From: Thiocapsa imhoffii
GTDB lineage: Bacteria; Pseudomonadota; Gammaproteobacteria; Chromatiales; Chromatiaceae
Length of the DNA stretch: 64,000 nucleotides
Assembly: GCF_016583985.1 (NCBI RefSeq)
Contig: NZ_NRSD01000001.1
Span: forward strand, 481,910 to 545,909
Direction: 5' to 3'
The notes under the pieces were generated by a model that saw nothing but the letters and a program-made list of their open reading frames with translations, was not told the DNA's origin and searched no databases. Positions 43,515-52,870 of the stretch are shown one piece after another (positions within the stretch are counted from its first letter, which is position 1; each line of letters starts with the position of its first letter). The position numbers and the translations under genes are program-made.

Positions 43515-44327
43515 TCAACTGCTTGGTCTAGCGTCAGAGACATGGTGGCCAGTGATCACCAAGTGCCGCCCGGCGAGCTGCGGATGCGCGATGGTCTGCA
43601 CTGGGATGCCAAAGACGGCGGCCAGGTCTGCGCAATTCATGATCTCTGCCACGGGACCCGCTGCCACCAGCCGGCCGTTCTTGAGCAGCAGGATCCGATC
43701 GGCATAGGCGCTCGCGAGATTCAGGTCGTGGAGGATCGCCAGCACGCCGAGCTCGCCTCCAGACAACATCTCGCGGGCGATCGCAAGCAGTTGGTGTTGG
43801 TGGGCGATATCCAATGCCGAGGTTGGCTCATCGAGCAAGAGATACCGTGGACCCAGGTCAGTGGGGTCCCAGATCTGCGCGAGCACACGGGCGAGTTGGA
43901 CCCGTTGACGTTCCCCGCCCGAGAGGCTCGGATAGAGGCGTCCGGCCAGATGCCACACATCGGCTCGACGCATTGCCTCTTGGACGATCGTCTCCTGACG
44001 TTCCCGGGCTACCGCACGATGCGGGCTACGGCCCATGCGCACCACGTCCTCGACTAGAAAGGGAAAACTCAGGGCGCTCTGCTGCGGCAGCACCGCACGT
44101 TGCCGCGCGAGCACCGGCGGGCTCCAGTTGCGCAGACGACGCCCATTGAGGGACACGGCTCCGGTTGTCGGCGTTAGGTCACCCGAAAGCACGCGCAGCA
44201 ATGTGCTTTTGCCCGCGCCGTTCGGACCCAATACGACCACGAATTCGCCGGGGCCAACCACGCAACCAACATCCTCGAGCAGGCGATGCTGCGCGATTCG
44301 AAACCCGATTTTTTCAGCCTTCAGCAT
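43515..44327 (-). CDS. hmuV: Heme ABC importer ATPase HmuV
   Basis: This ATPase powers heme uptake through HmuU. The 270-residue protein has Walker A GPNGAGKSTLL (34-44), PQQSALSFPFLVEDVVRMGR (Q-loop region), signature LSGGERQRVQLARVLAQ, Walker B YLLLDEPTSALD and an H-loop in ILHDLNLA. VARERQETIVQEAM and the long LAQIWDPTDLGPRYLLLDEP insert are typical of heme importers. The ATG follows the hmuU stop directly (TGAATG) with CAGGGG upstream. Confidence 0.92.
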   Translation of the reverse strand: MLKAEKIGFRIAQHRLLEDVGCVVGPGEFVVVLGPNGAGKSTLLRVLSGDLTPTTGAVSLNGRRLRNWSPPVLARQRAVLPQQSALSFPFLVEDVVRMGRSPHRAVARERQETIVQEAMRRADVWHLAGRLYPSLSGGERQRVQLARVLAQIWDPTDLGPRYLLLDEPTSALDIAHQHQLLAIAREMLSGGELGVLAILHDLNLASAYADRILLLKNGRLVAAGPVAEIMNCADLAAVFGIPVQTIAHPQLAGRHLVITGHHVSDARPSS

Positions 44328-45437
44328 TCAAAACCCCTGCCCGCGACGCGAGGCCAGTAGCCACAGGAAAAAAGGGCCACCCAGCAAAGCGGTGACGATA
44401 CCGATGGGCAGCTCGGCCGGGGCCACGAGCGTGCGTGCGATCAGGTCGGCGCCGAGCAGCAGGATGGCTCCGAGCAGGGCCGATCCGGGCAGGAGCCAGC
44501 GATGATCTGGCCCGATGGTCAAGCGCAGCAGATGCGGGACCACCAAGCCGATGAACCCGATGATGCCACTTAGCGCCACCGCCGTGCCGACCGCCAGGGC
44601 GACCAGGATCACCAACAAGGTTTTGACCCGCTCCGGCTCGAAACCCAGATGACGCGCCTCGGACTCGCCCAGCAGGATGGCGTTCAGTGCATCGGCATGC
44701 AGAGGGATCAAGACAATCGCCGCGAGGATCAGGGGGGCAGCGACCGCGACCGTCGACCAGGTCGCACCCCCCAGGCTTCCCATGGTCCAGAAGGTGAGGG
44801 TGCGCAATTGGTTGTCGTCGGCGACGAAGGTCAAGACGCCGGTCGCCGCGCCGGCGATCGCATTGATGGCGATGCCGGCCAGCAGTAGGGTCGCAACCGC
44901 GGTATGGCCGTCGCGACGCGCCAGCCGATGCACCAAGAGGGTCGCGACCAGGCTCCCGCCGAAGGCCGCGATCGGGAGGGTCGCTGTTCCCAGGACCTGG
45001 GTCAGGCCGCTGAGCAGCGTTGCGCCCAGGACGATCACCGATACGGCCGCCAGTGCCGCGCCCGCCGAGACCCCGAGCAAGGCGGGATCGGCCAGCGGGT
45101 TGCGAAACAGCCCCTGCATGGCCGCACCGGAGACGGCGAGGGCCGCCCCAACCAGGATCGCGAGCAAGACGCGCGGGGCGCGAATGGCCCCGAGCACCGC
45201 CGCCTGCTCGGGCTCGAAGGACCTTGGCAGATCCAGGCCCAGCCCATGGGCGAGGATGGCGATGACCTGGGTCGGGGCGATCTCGACCGCACCCACCGAC
45301 AGTGCGACGATGGACGTGATCATCAGCCCCACGGACAGCCCGATCAAGACCAGCGGCAGGCGCCCGCAGCGCATCCGATGACCTGCCTCACGGCCCACGG
45401 CTAGTCCGAGGCGAAGGGCGAGCGCCCGCGCCTTCAC
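44328..45437 (-). CDS. hmuU: Heme ABC importer permease HmuU
   Basis: This is the FecCD-family membrane subunit (369 residues, about ten helices) that moves heme across the inner membrane. Family motifs are IRAPRVLLAILVGAALAVSG, MQGLFRNPLADPALLGVSAG and GFIGLVVPHLLRLTIGPDHR. The start is a GTG at 45437 that overlaps the hmuT stop in GTGA. The much longer open frame upstream is only the out-of-frame shadow of hmuT, with a low-complexity Arg/Gly-rich translation. Confidence 0.92.
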   Translation of the reverse strand: MKARALALRLGLAVGREAGHRMRCGRLPLVLIGLSVGLMITSIVALSVGAVEIAPTQVIAILAHGLGLDLPRSFEPEQAAVLGAIRAPRVLLAILVGAALAVSGAAMQGLFRNPLADPALLGVSAGAALAAVSVIVLGATLLSGLTQVLGTATLPIAAFGGSLVATLLVHRLARRDGHTAVATLLLAGIAINAIAGAATGVLTFVADDNQLRTLTFWTMGSLGGATWSTVAVAAPLILAAIVLIPLHADALNAILLGESEARHLGFEPERVKTLLVILVALAVGTAVALSGIIGFIGLVVPHLLRLTIGPDHRWLLPGSALLGAILLLGADLIARTLVAPAELPIGIVTALLGGPFFLWLLASRRGQGF

Positions 45438-46336
45438 CGGCTCAGATCCACACGCCCCAGATACTGGTGCGTCTCGGGAGTCAGCCGCGGATGCAGCTCG
45501 GTCGCAAGATCGGCGATCGCGGCCGGCAGGCGCGGGCCGAAGCCCAGGAGATAGAGATCGTCCATGGCGGCGATGCGCCGATGGCGTCCGGCTGGGGTCA
45601 GGGACACGCCGGGCAGGGCGAGAACGCCCTCGATCCCGCCAAGACCTTCGAGCGTTCGATCGGTCAGGAGGATCACATCGGGTGCGGCACCGATCATCGA
45701 CTCGGTGTTCAGTGGCTTGTAGCCGACCATCTCGGCCGACAGAGGATTCTGTCCACCGGCGAGCCGGATCGCCGCATCGGCCGCCGTATCGCGACCGGCC
45801 GCCATGGGGGCACCGCGGGCGGCGCTGAAGAGGAAGACCACGGAGGGCCTGTCCGAGATCACATCGAGACGGTCCTCGACCCGGCGCATCCGCTCGGCGA
45901 CCTCCTTGGTTAAGGCTGTCCCGGCGTCGGGACGCCCGACCGCCTCGGCGACCGCCTGGATCTTCTCGACCAGCCCCTCGGGCGAGGGGTCGCCCGGGAT
46001 GATCCGCACCTGGACACCGGCCGCGCGAAGCTGCTCGATGACAGCCGGCGGTCCTGCCGCCTCGGTCGCCACCACCAGATCGGGCGAGAGCGAGAGGAGT
46101 CCCTCGGCGGCCAGCGTGCGCTGGTAGCCGACCTGCGGAAGGATCGCGGCCTCGCTCGGCCATTGGCTCGTGGTATCCACCCCGACCAAGCGGTCCTGGA
46201 CCTCGAGCCGGAAGAGGATCTCGGTCAAGGCCCCGCCGACGGAGACGATCCGCTGCGGTTCGCCCGCGTGCGGTGCATCGACCAGACCCAGCAGGCCAAG
46301 CACCAGGGCTGCGGTCACCATGGCATCTCTAAACAT
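45434..46336 (-). CDS. hmuT: Periplasmic heme-binding protein HmuT
   Basis: This is the substrate-binding component of the heme importer. The 300-residue precursor has a signal peptide (MVTAALVLGLLGLVDAPHAGE). The class III binding-protein fold follows: RIVSVGGALTEILFRL, VGVDTTSQWP, LPQVGYQRTLAAEGLLSLSPDLVV and AAPDVILLTDRTLEGLGG. The Tyr in VGYQR is at the position used for heme ligation in homologues. GGAGG lies six bases before the ATG, inside the overlapping upstream gene. Confidence 0.91.
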   Translation of the reverse strand: MFRDAMVTAALVLGLLGLVDAPHAGEPQRIVSVGGALTEILFRLEVQDRLVGVDTTSQWPSEAAILPQVGYQRTLAAEGLLSLSPDLVVATEAAGPPAVIEQLRAAGVQVRIIPGDPSPEGLVEKIQAVAEAVGRPDAGTALTKEVAERMRRVEDRLDVISDRPSVVFLFSAARGAPMAAGRDTAADAAIRLAGGQNPLSAEMVGYKPLNTESMIGAAPDVILLTDRTLEGLGGIEGVLALPGVSLTPAGRHRRIAAMDDLYLLGFGPRLPAAIADLATELHPRLTPETHQYLGRVDLSR

Positions 46337-46922
46337 CGGATTCCTCCGCAGGGTTGGTGAGACGTCGGTTGAAGGTGTTGCGTGTTACGGCGTTGCTGGC
46401 ACGGTGGCCCTGATCCCGGAGATGGCGGATCTCGGCGAGCTGCACGTCATCGATGGCGAAAGCCTTGGCGAAGCCGCTGACATAGCGAGCGCTTAAGGGT
46501 CGTAACCGCACGAGATGGAAGTCCTGCAGACCTCGCAAGGTCACGATCAAGGCGCCGAACCGAAGCTCGAATCGATCCAGAATGGTCTCGCAACCGATCG
46601 AGCCGCGCGCGAGCTCCTCGGCCCGGCACCGATAGGTGAGTCGTCGCCGGGCGAAGAGATGACCGGCCGAGGCCTCCTCTTCGATGAAGAGGACGCTGAC
46701 ACGTCCGGACTCCAACAGGTTCTTGGTGTGGACGGAGAGCTCGCTGACGAAGACGTGGAAATCGCCGTCGTCCTCGATGTAGGCCGCGTAGCTCGCGTCC
46801 GGTTCGCCGTCCGGAGCGACCGTGGCCATCAGCAGAGTTGCGAAGCCCTCGCGAAAACGCACGACCTCCGCGTAAACCTGTGCGAGATCGGGTACAGAGG
46901 AGCTGGCTGTCGAATCGGTCAT
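46329..46922 (-). CDS. hutZ: HugZ/HutZ-like heme-utilisation protein (split-barrel FMN-binding fold)
   Basis: The 197-residue protein belongs to the pyridoxamine-phosphate-oxidase-like fold used by HugZ and HutZ, which bind or degrade heme to release iron. Features are FREGFATLLMATVAPDGEPDASY and FHVFVSELSVHTKNLLESGRVSVLFIEEE, followed by ARRRLTYRCRAEEL and LRPLSARYVSGFAKAFAID. The latter GFGKAF-like motif is characteristic of the heme group. I prefer the ATG at 46922 over one five codons earlier. It sits between the receptor and hmuT. Confidence 0.82.
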   Translation of the reverse strand: MTDSTASSSVPDLAQVYAEVVRFREGFATLLMATVAPDGEPDASYAAYIEDDGDFHVFVSELSVHTKNLLESGRVSVLFIEEEASAGHLFARRRLTYRCRAEELARGSIGCETILDRFELRFGALIVTLRGLQDFHLVRLRPLSARYVSGFAKAFAIDDVQLAEIRHLRDQGHRASNAVTRNTFNRRLTNPAEESDV

Positions 46923-46968
46923 CGGATGTCTCGCCATGGGCGCGGTTCGGCTGGGCGCCGGACGCCGT

Positions 46969-49038
46969 TCAAAAACTCACCACCATCGTCAGTTTGATAT
47001 TTCGCCCCGGCCCCTCGATCGCTGACAGATAGGGGAGGTAATCGCGATCCATCAGATTGTCGATGCCGAAGTCCAGGCGGAGGGCCTGATGCTTGACCTG
47101 CGGTGGTTGCCAAGTGAGATAGAGGTCATGCAGATCATAGCTGGACGATGCCTCCACTCCAGCGGGCACGCGATCCTGCGCGGCCACGAAGCGGCCTCGC
47201 CAACCGAAGGACAAGCCATGCGATGGCAGCCTCCCCCCTGCGCTCAGGATCAGCTCGTTGGCCGGGATGCCGCCAAGCGGCTCGCCCGACTCCATGTCCT
47301 TGCCCGTCGTGAGGCCATAGCCGGCACGGGCAAACCAACGCGGAGCCTCGTAAGCCAGCTCGGCCTCGAACCCTTCGAGACGCGCGTCACGAACATTCTC
47401 GAAATAGCTCACCCCGCCCAGTCCGGGGTTTCCGGGCACCGGGCGGAAGGCAAAGATCACCAACTGTTCGATAAAGTCGGAGACATCATTGCGAAACAGG
47501 TTCAGGCTCGCGCGGCCCTCGTCGCCTGGCTGGAAGAGTCCCGCGCGCCGCAACCGCATGCCGATTTCCTTGTTGCGCGCCGTCTCGGGCTTGAGATCTG
47601 GATTCGGCACGAAGACATTGGCGCAGCCGCGACCGCAGGTGAAATGAACCCCGGAGACGAACAACTGACCCAGGCTCGGCGCTCGAAAGGCCTCGTTGTA
47701 GGCCGCGACCAGACTCAGCCAATCCGTGACCATGAAGGTGAGGGCCAGCTTTTTCGACAGATTGGAATCGTTCTGATCCTCCGCGACATCGCCACTTGAG
47801 CGGCTCTCGTAGCGATCCCAGCGCAGCCCGGGCACGAGGATGACCCGCTTGCCGATGCTGATCTCGTCCTGGAGATAGAGGCCAAGGACATCCTGCTTCG
47901 CATCCGGGAAGGACGGACGCGGCTGACCGTCGCGGCGCGACTCGGCGGTGTCTTGGTAGTAGTCCACCCCGGCCACGACATCGTGCAGCAGATTGGCCGG
48001 CCCCCGAATCACCGACCGATTGCGCAGGTCGAAACCGGTCGTCCGCAGCTCGGTGTCATCGCGGCGCCGGTCCACCACACGCCGTTCCTCGATGTCGGTC
48101 CAATTGGTATAGACCAGCGCCGAGAAATCGACCCATGGGTTGTCGCTCGCCGCATAGGCATAACGCAGTGAGAGGTTGCTCTGGCGGGTATCGCGATCGA
48201 CCAAGTCATCAAGGGTGCCGCGGATCTGCGGGTTCGAGGGAACCTTGCCGTGCTCGTCAAACGTCTGGAAGGTCGCCGCCACCTCGTGATCCGGCGCCGG
48301 CGTCCAGGTCAGCTTTCCGAGACCCGACAGCGTCTCGAAACTCGAATTCTGTAACGTGGTTCCGTCACCGAGTCGCACGTCCTGCCCGTGACGATAGCTG
48401 AGATCCGCCAAGAGCCCCAGACTCTCACCGACCAGGCCGTAGGCGCTGCCCCCGGTCAGCCACTGGCGATCCGCACTCTGATAGCCCGCCCGCACCCGCG
48501 CGCCGGCGGTTTGGCCCGGACGCAGCAGGTCCGCCGCGTCGACCGTCGTCAGCGCCACCACGCCGCCAAGCGCACCGCTCCCCCAGAGCGCCGACGCGGG
48601 CCCGCGCAAGACCTCGACTTGCTTGAGCAGATCCGGATCGATGAAGACGCGCGCATTGTGGGCACGATCGAAATTCTGACGCGCACCGTCGAGCAGGAAC
48701 AGGATGCGCTCGTCGCCCAGCCCGCGGATGACGATCTGTTGTCCGGCGCCGCGCGGTCCGCCACCAATGTCGACATTCGCAAGATCCAGCAGCAGGTCGC
48801 CGAGCCGGGTCGGTTGCTCGGACTCGATCTGCTCCCGGCCGATCACGCTGACCGATTCGGCAATCGTGAAGGGATCGCGGTCGCTCTTGACGGCCGTCAC
48901 CCGGATTTGCGCGAGCTCCACGGCCGACATCCTCGTTTCGGCGTTGGACTGATCGGTCAGTGGCATCAAGGTCAAGGCGAGTATGGGAGCAAGCACCCGA
49001 GGATGGGCGTGAGTCGCCCGAGATGTTCGATCAGACAC
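46969..49038 (-). CDS. hmuR: TonB-dependent heme/hemoglobin outer-membrane receptor
   Basis: This 22-strand outer-membrane receptor imports heme using TonB energy. From the GTG at 49038 it has 689 residues; AGGAGG lies seven bases upstream and the product starts with a good signal peptide (LAPILALTLMPLTDQSNA). An ATG seven codons earlier is less suited. The plug domain includes QIVIRGLGDERILFLLDGAR and VEVLRGPASALWGSGALGG. The heme-receptor FRAP (451-454) and NPDL (479-482) boxes flank His465 and a Cys pair (468, 472). The C-terminus ends in Phe as expected. tonB-exbBD is not in the window. Confidence 0.91.
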   Translation of the reverse strand: MSDRTSRATHAHPRVLAPILALTLMPLTDQSNAETRMSAVELAQIRVTAVKSDRDPFTIAESVSVIGREQIESEQPTRLGDLLLDLANVDIGGGPRGAGQQIVIRGLGDERILFLLDGARQNFDRAHNARVFIDPDLLKQVEVLRGPASALWGSGALGGVVALTTVDAADLLRPGQTAGARVRAGYQSADRQWLTGGSAYGLVGESLGLLADLSYRHGQDVRLGDGTTLQNSSFETLSGLGKLTWTPAPDHEVAATFQTFDEHGKVPSNPQIRGTLDDLVDRDTRQSNLSLRYAYAASDNPWVDFSALVYTNWTDIEERRVVDRRRDDTELRTTGFDLRNRSVIRGPANLLHDVVAGVDYYQDTAESRRDGQPRPSFPDAKQDVLGLYLQDEISIGKRVILVPGLRWDRYESRSSGDVAEDQNDSNLSKKLALTFMVTDWLSLVAAYNEAFRAPSLGQLFVSGVHFTCGRGCANVFVPNPDLKPETARNKEIGMRLRRAGLFQPGDEGRASLNLFRNDVSDFIEQLVIFAFRPVPGNPGLGGVSYFENVRDARLEGFEAELAYEAPRWFARAGYGLTTGKDMESGEPLGGIPANELILSAGGRLPSHGLSFGWRGRFVAAQDRVPAGVEASSSYDLHDLYLTWQPPQVKHQALRLDFGIDNLMDRDYLPYLSAIEGPGRNIKLTMVVSF

Positions 49039-49136
49039 CAGCCAGCCTCCTGAGACCATTGGTCTACATCACTGGCTACCTTGGCGATCGGCCTCAGTGG
49101 CTGACACGTCGACACCCTATCTGAGGGTAGGGTAAA

Positions 49137-49157
49137 GATAATAATGATTCTCATTTG
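49137..49157. promoter_or_regulatory. Fur box
   Basis: The plus-strand GATAATAATGATTCTCATTTG closely resembles classical Fur sites. AATGA and TCATT form a perfect inverted repeat around TTC, and the reverse reading AAATGAGAATCATTATTATC is typical of enterobacterial Fur operators. It sits between the receptor operon and hutWX and may control both. The neighbours are all heme or iron genes, which supports the call. Confidence 0.75.
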
Positions 49158-49165
49158 TAAGTCAA
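49138..49165 (-). promoter_or_regulatory. Sigma-70 promoter of the heme receptor operon
   Basis: Reading the minus strand, TTGACT (49165-49160) and TATTAT (49143-49138) each match five of six consensus bases, with a 16-base spacer. It lies 99 bases before the receptor start. The Fur-like site covers the spacer and -10 element, so repression by Fur with iron would block polymerase directly. Confidence 0.7.
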
Positions 49166-49421
49166 GGACAGAGATTGCGTGGGAATGCGAGAGCTGGGTG
49201 CTCGAAGGACCGCATGGGCTTGACATCGGCATGGCGGTTTGTGCAGGCTGCTTATCAACACGGAGCGACCGACTGTTCTCACTCGGCTCGCTGCGCTCCG
49301 AATCGCCAGCCTCGCGTTCACCGCGCCTTGCCAGCACGTCCTTTGAGCCCATCTCGCTTCCGATCTGACTCGCCCGTGGGGCGAAGACCTGGATGCGAGA
49401 TCCGATCAGGCGATAGGCGGC

Positions 49422-50810
49422 ATGAATGCGATGATCGATGTCACGGAATACTTCGCCCGCGTGTCCGGCGATCCGATCAAGGACGCCTTCGCGGCACGAC
49501 GCCCCATGATGCCCTGGGCCACCAAGACACCGGTGCCCGACGAAGAGATCGGCGGCATTTGGCAAGGCTTGATCGAGGGCGTCGAGCCACCGCGTGACCG
49601 GCGTCTGGCCTATGTGCACATCCCTTTCTGCACCAATCATTGTCTTTTCTGCGGCTTCTATCGCCAGCGTCTGCACGACGGTGGCTCGGCCGCCTTCGTG
49701 GATCTGGTCGTTGAGGAGATCCAGCGCGAGGCGCAGGGCCCCGGCATCGCCGCTCGGCCCGTCCAGGCGGTCTATCTGGGGGGAGGCACACCGACCGCGC
49801 TTGACCCCGTCGACCTTCAACGCATCCTCGAGACCCTCTGCCGGCAGCTTCCGCTCGCACCAGACTGTGAGGTCACGGTCGAAGGGCGGGTCAAGGACTT
49901 CACTGCCGAGATGATCGATGCCTGTTTGGCCGGCGGCGCGAACCGCTTCTCGATCGGGGTGCAGACCTTCGCGACCCGGGTGCGCCGACGCCAGGGCCGT
50001 CAGGCCTCCGGAGCGCAGGTCGAACGTGTCGTCGGTGACCTGATCGCACGCGACGCCGCCACCGTGGTCCTCGACCTGATCTACGGGTTCCCAGACCAAA
50101 CGCCGGCAATCTGGGCTGAGGATCTGCGGATCTGTCAGGCGCTCGGCCCAGATGGAGTGGATCTCTATGCGCTGCACCTCATCCCCAGCGCACCGCTGCG
50201 GCAGGCCGTCGGGCACGGCAAGATCCCCGCGCCAGCGGACCTGCCGCAACAGGGCGAGCTGTATCGGATCGGCGCCGACGCCTTGGACGAGTTGGGCTGG
50301 TGCCAGATCAGCAACAGCCATTGGGCACGCACGCAACGCGAGCGCAATCGTTACAACCGGCTGATTAAGCAAGGGGCAGACTGCCTCGCCTACGGTGCGG
50401 GCGCGGGCGGGTCGATCGGCCGATACCGCTACAGCCTGGTGGGCGATTTGGATCCTTACCGCGCGGCGATCCGGCGCGGTGATAAACCGCTTGGCACACT
50501 GCACGTCGCCGATGCGCTTGCGCCTCTGCGCGATCGGCTCGCTGGCGGCATCGAGGTCGGCTGCCTGGACCTGACGTGTCTCGAAACGGCGCAGGCGCCT
50601 GGGCTCCTGTCGGCCCTCGATCCGCTCTTCGATCAGTGGTCGCAGGCCGGCCTGCTGCGGCGCGACGGGTCCTTGATCCACTTGACGCGTGCGGGACGAT
50701 TTTGGAGCCCTAATCTGCTGCGTGCCTTGAACGACATCTGCACATCACGCTCGGCCCTGGCCGAGTCCGACTGCCCGGATCCGATCCCGAATCGAGGAGA
50801 ACCGACATGA
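49422..50810 (+). CDS. hutW: Radical-SAM heme-utilisation enzyme HutW
   Basis: HutW is related to ChuW of E. coli O157, an oxygen-independent radical-SAM methyltransferase that opens heme to anaerobilin and frees iron. It is also a paralogue of HemN/HemW. The 462-residue protein has the cluster motif CTNHCLFC (C70, C74, C77) after AYVHIPF, GGGTPTAL, and FSIGVQTFATRVRRRQGR. The C-terminal HemN-like region includes NRYNRLIKQGADCLAYGAGAG. It overlaps hutX by four bases. The start is uncertain: an in-frame ATG three codons later is possible. Confidence 0.88.
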   Translation: MNAMIDVTEYFARVSGDPIKDAFAARRPMMPWATKTPVPDEEIGGIWQGLIEGVEPPRDRRLAYVHIPFCTNHCLFCGFYRQRLHDGGSAAFVDLVVEEIQREAQGPGIAARPVQAVYLGGGTPTALDPVDLQRILETLCRQLPLAPDCEVTVEGRVKDFTAEMIDACLAGGANRFSIGVQTFATRVRRRQGRQASGAQVERVVGDLIARDAATVVLDLIYGFPDQTPAIWAEDLRICQALGPDGVDLYALHLIPSAPLRQAVGHGKIPAPADLPQQGELYRIGADALDELGWCQISNSHWARTQRERNRYNRLIKQGADCLAYGAGAGGSIGRYRYSLVGDLDPYRAAIRRGDKPLGTLHVADALAPLRDRLAGGIEVGCLDLTCLETAQAPGLLSALDPLFDQWSQAGLLRRDGSLIHLTRAGRFWSPNLLRALNDICTSRSALAESDCPDPIPNRGEPT

Positions 50811-51325
50811 CCGCAACACCTGAGCTGACCCCGGTGCGCGCGGCGCTGGCCAAGCACCCTGGCGTCATCCTGGAGTCACTCGCGCGCCAGCATGGCGTTC
50901 CCTATCAAGCGGCCCTGGCGTGCCTCCCGGAGGACATGCAGACCCAAGTGCCCGGGAGTTGTTTCGGGGACGCGATGGCCGACCTAGCCGATTGGGGTGA
51001 CCTGGTCGTCATCGTCCATACCGAGGATCTGGTGATGGAGGTCAAAGGACCGCTGCCGTCCGGTCGCTTTGGTTCCGGCTTCTACAACCTGGAGGCTGAA
51101 ATGGGTCTGAGCGGCCACATCCGCGCCGAACGCTGCGGCGCTGTTGCCTTCGTGCGGCGCCCCTTCATGGGCAAGGACAGCGTCTCGGTGCAGTTCCTGA
51201 ACCAGGAGGGCGGCTGCATGTTCAAGGTCTTTGTCGGACGCGATGCCGAGGGGCGCTTAAAACCTGAACAGGTCGAGCGTTGGGAGCAATTGCGCACACG
51301 GCTCGCGGCGACGAGATCGGCATGA
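50807..51325 (+). CDS. hutX: Heme-utilisation carrier protein HutX
   Basis: HutX/ChuX is a cytoplasmic heme-binding protein thought to hand heme to a degrading enzyme and limit toxicity. The 172-residue protein has an N-terminal winged-helix-like segment (GVILESLARQHGVPYQAALACLP), then FGDAMADLADWGDLVVIVHT and LPSGRFGSGFYNLEAEMGLSGHI. FVRRPFMGKDSVSVQFLN follows, matching the ChuX fold. GAGGAG precedes the ATG, which overlaps the hutW stop. Confidence 0.9.
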   Translation: MTATPELTPVRAALAKHPGVILESLARQHGVPYQAALACLPEDMQTQVPGSCFGDAMADLADWGDLVVIVHTEDLVMEVKGPLPSGRFGSGFYNLEAEMGLSGHIRAERCGAVAFVRRPFMGKDSVSVQFLNQEGGCMFKVFVGRDAEGRLKPEQVERWEQLRTRLAATRSA

Positions 51326-51418
51326 AGGCGACGCGCGCGACGTCGCCCTGATCAATGGTGCCGTCCTGCAGCGGGCAGGGCTGGCCGCGATACGCGCGCT
51401 GGTCCCGAGTACATGGCG

Positions 51419-52870
51419 TCAGAATCCAGCGCCTGGCTGTTTGGAGAGGGCGCGTCCATCCAAAAACTGCAGGGTTCCCACGCCAAGCAGGCCACCAATG
51501 ACCATGATCAGATAGAGGACCGCGACCGGCTCTTCCAACAGTGTGAAGCCCAAGAGGCCAAGTCCAGCACCCAGTTCCGGAAGCCCATGTGGCCAGTGCA
51601 TCACCCGGCGCGGGCCGGCGGTGACCGCGCCTTTCGGGGTGCGCACAAAGGGACTGCGGTAACCGACCAGGGCCTCCAGGCCAGCGCGCGCGTTGGAGAG
51701 GAGCAGCCCGGTGGTCAGGAAGAGTGCACCCAGGACTTCGGTCGCCGTCACGCGGACTCCGGAGCGGAGGCCCGCAAGCGTCAGAAAACCGATGGGTGCC
51801 GCGAAGCCGAGGATCGAGGTGACGATCGCGACGCGGCTCAGCGCCTCGCCGGGCAGTGCCGTGCCGGCGATGAAGGGCAGACCCAAGATCACGCAGGCCG
51901 CGCCAATCAGGAAGGCCAGGGGTTGGCCGAGTTCGAAGCTGATCAGGATCTTCTGCCAGCGCGGCAGCACGGGGCTGGCCCAGATCATCGGCAGCAGTTT
52001 CACGAAGCACTGAGCGAATCCCTTGGTCCAGCGAAATTGCTGCGTGCGCCAGGCACGCACCGAGACGGGCAGCACGCCCGGGACCGGGAGATCCTTCATG
52101 AACCCGGAGTGCCAACCGCGCAGACGGGCCCGCAGACTCAGGTCCAGATCCTCGGTGAGGGTATCGCCTTGCCAGCCGCCGGCGTCATCGATTGCGCGGC
52201 GACGCCAGACACCGCAGGTTCCGTTGAAGGGGACCGGCAGACCCAGGCGCCAACGCGCCTCCTGCTCGACCTCAAAGTGTGCATCGAGCAGGCGCGCCTG
52301 GGTGCGGGTGAGCAGGCTGTCGTCCCGGTTGAGATGCGCCCAGCGGGCTTGAACGTAGGCAAGATCGGGCTGCGCGAGCAAGGGCGCGATGGCCTTGCGC
52401 AGGAAATCCGGCGGTGGCATGAAATCGGCGTCGAAGATGGCCACGAACGGCGCATCCGAACGCTCAAGGCCGGCCGCCAGTGCGCCGGCTTTGTAGGCGG
52501 TGCGCTTGATTCGATGCAGGAGCTCGATCTCGACGCCCTCGCAGCGCAGCTTGGCGACGGCCCGCTGGCTCAGTGACAGCGAACAGTCATCGGTGCTGTC
52601 GTCGAGCACCTGGATCTGTAGGCGGTCATGCGGCCACTCTTGGGCCATGACGGCCTCAAGGACGCGATCGACCAGTTCGCCCTCGTTGAAGAGCGGCAAC
52701 TGAACCAGTACGTTTGGCCGTTGTTTGGGCGCGTACGTCGGCGCGACGAGTCGTCGAGACGGCATGAGCAGACGCGCGCACATCAAGCCGAGCAGGTTGA
52801 GTGAAGACAGTGCCAAAAGGATCAAGCCGAGCGTCAGGGACAGCTCGACAACGGGCTCCGCGGCGAGCAT
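51419..52870 (-). CDS. Processive family 2 glycosyltransferase, membrane-bound
   Basis: The 483-residue enzyme resembles cellulose-synthase-like/glucomannan-synthase-type GT2 proteins that polymerise a beta-linked glycan and export it. It has one N-terminal membrane helix (about 10-32) and the D,D,D,QxxRW set: LDDSTDD (89-95), DAD (147-149), TED (239-241) and QQFRW (277-281). Several C-terminal helices follow from about 310 to 470. No PilZ domain is visible. No periplasmic partner or cellulose-operon gene is adjacent, but a divergently encoded polytopic protein lies 327 bases away. The sugar is unknown. Confidence 0.82.
   Translation of the reverse strand: MLAAEPVVELSLTLGLILLALSSLNLLGLMCARLLMPSRRLVAPTYAPKQRPNVLVQLPLFNEGELVDRVLEAVMAQEWPHDRLQIQVLDDSTDDCSLSLSQRAVAKLRCEGVEIELLHRIKRTAYKAGALAAGLERSDAPFVAIFDADFMPPPDFLRKAIAPLLAQPDLAYVQARWAHLNRDDSLLTRTQARLLDAHFEVEQEARWRLGLPVPFNGTCGVWRRRAIDDAGGWQGDTLTEDLDLSLRARLRGWHSGFMKDLPVPGVLPVSVRAWRTQQFRWTKGFAQCFVKLLPMIWASPVLPRWQKILISFELGQPLAFLIGAACVILGLPFIAGTALPGEALSRVAIVTSILGFAAPIGFLTLAGLRSGVRVTATEVLGALFLTTGLLLSNARAGLEALVGYRSPFVRTPKGAVTAGPRRVMHWPHGLPELGAGLGLLGFTLLEEPVAVLYLIMVIGGLLGVGTLQFLDGRALSKQPGAGF

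Larger units (their letters stand above)
49039..49421. other. Divergent control region of the heme island
   Basis: The region between the receptor and hutW contains the promoter and Fur box near 49137-49165. From there to the hutW start are about 260 bases without a recognisable gene. A 74-codon frame opening at 49144 inside the Fur box has no family-like features. No clear plus-strand promoter was found. Confidence 0.5.

Noticed and set aside
43308..44057. A 249-codon plus-strand frame
   Set aside because: Most of it is antisense to hmuV, whose ATPase motifs are all intact on the other strand.
45438..46163. A 242-codon N-terminal extension of HmuU
   Set aside because: It is the out-of-frame shadow of hmuT, with a low-complexity Arg/Gly-rich translation. 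A GTG at 45437 overlapping the hmuT stop gives the normal permease length.
49144..49368. A 74-codon frame opening in the Fur box
   Set aside because: It starts inside the operator, lacks a ribosome site and shows no family-like features.
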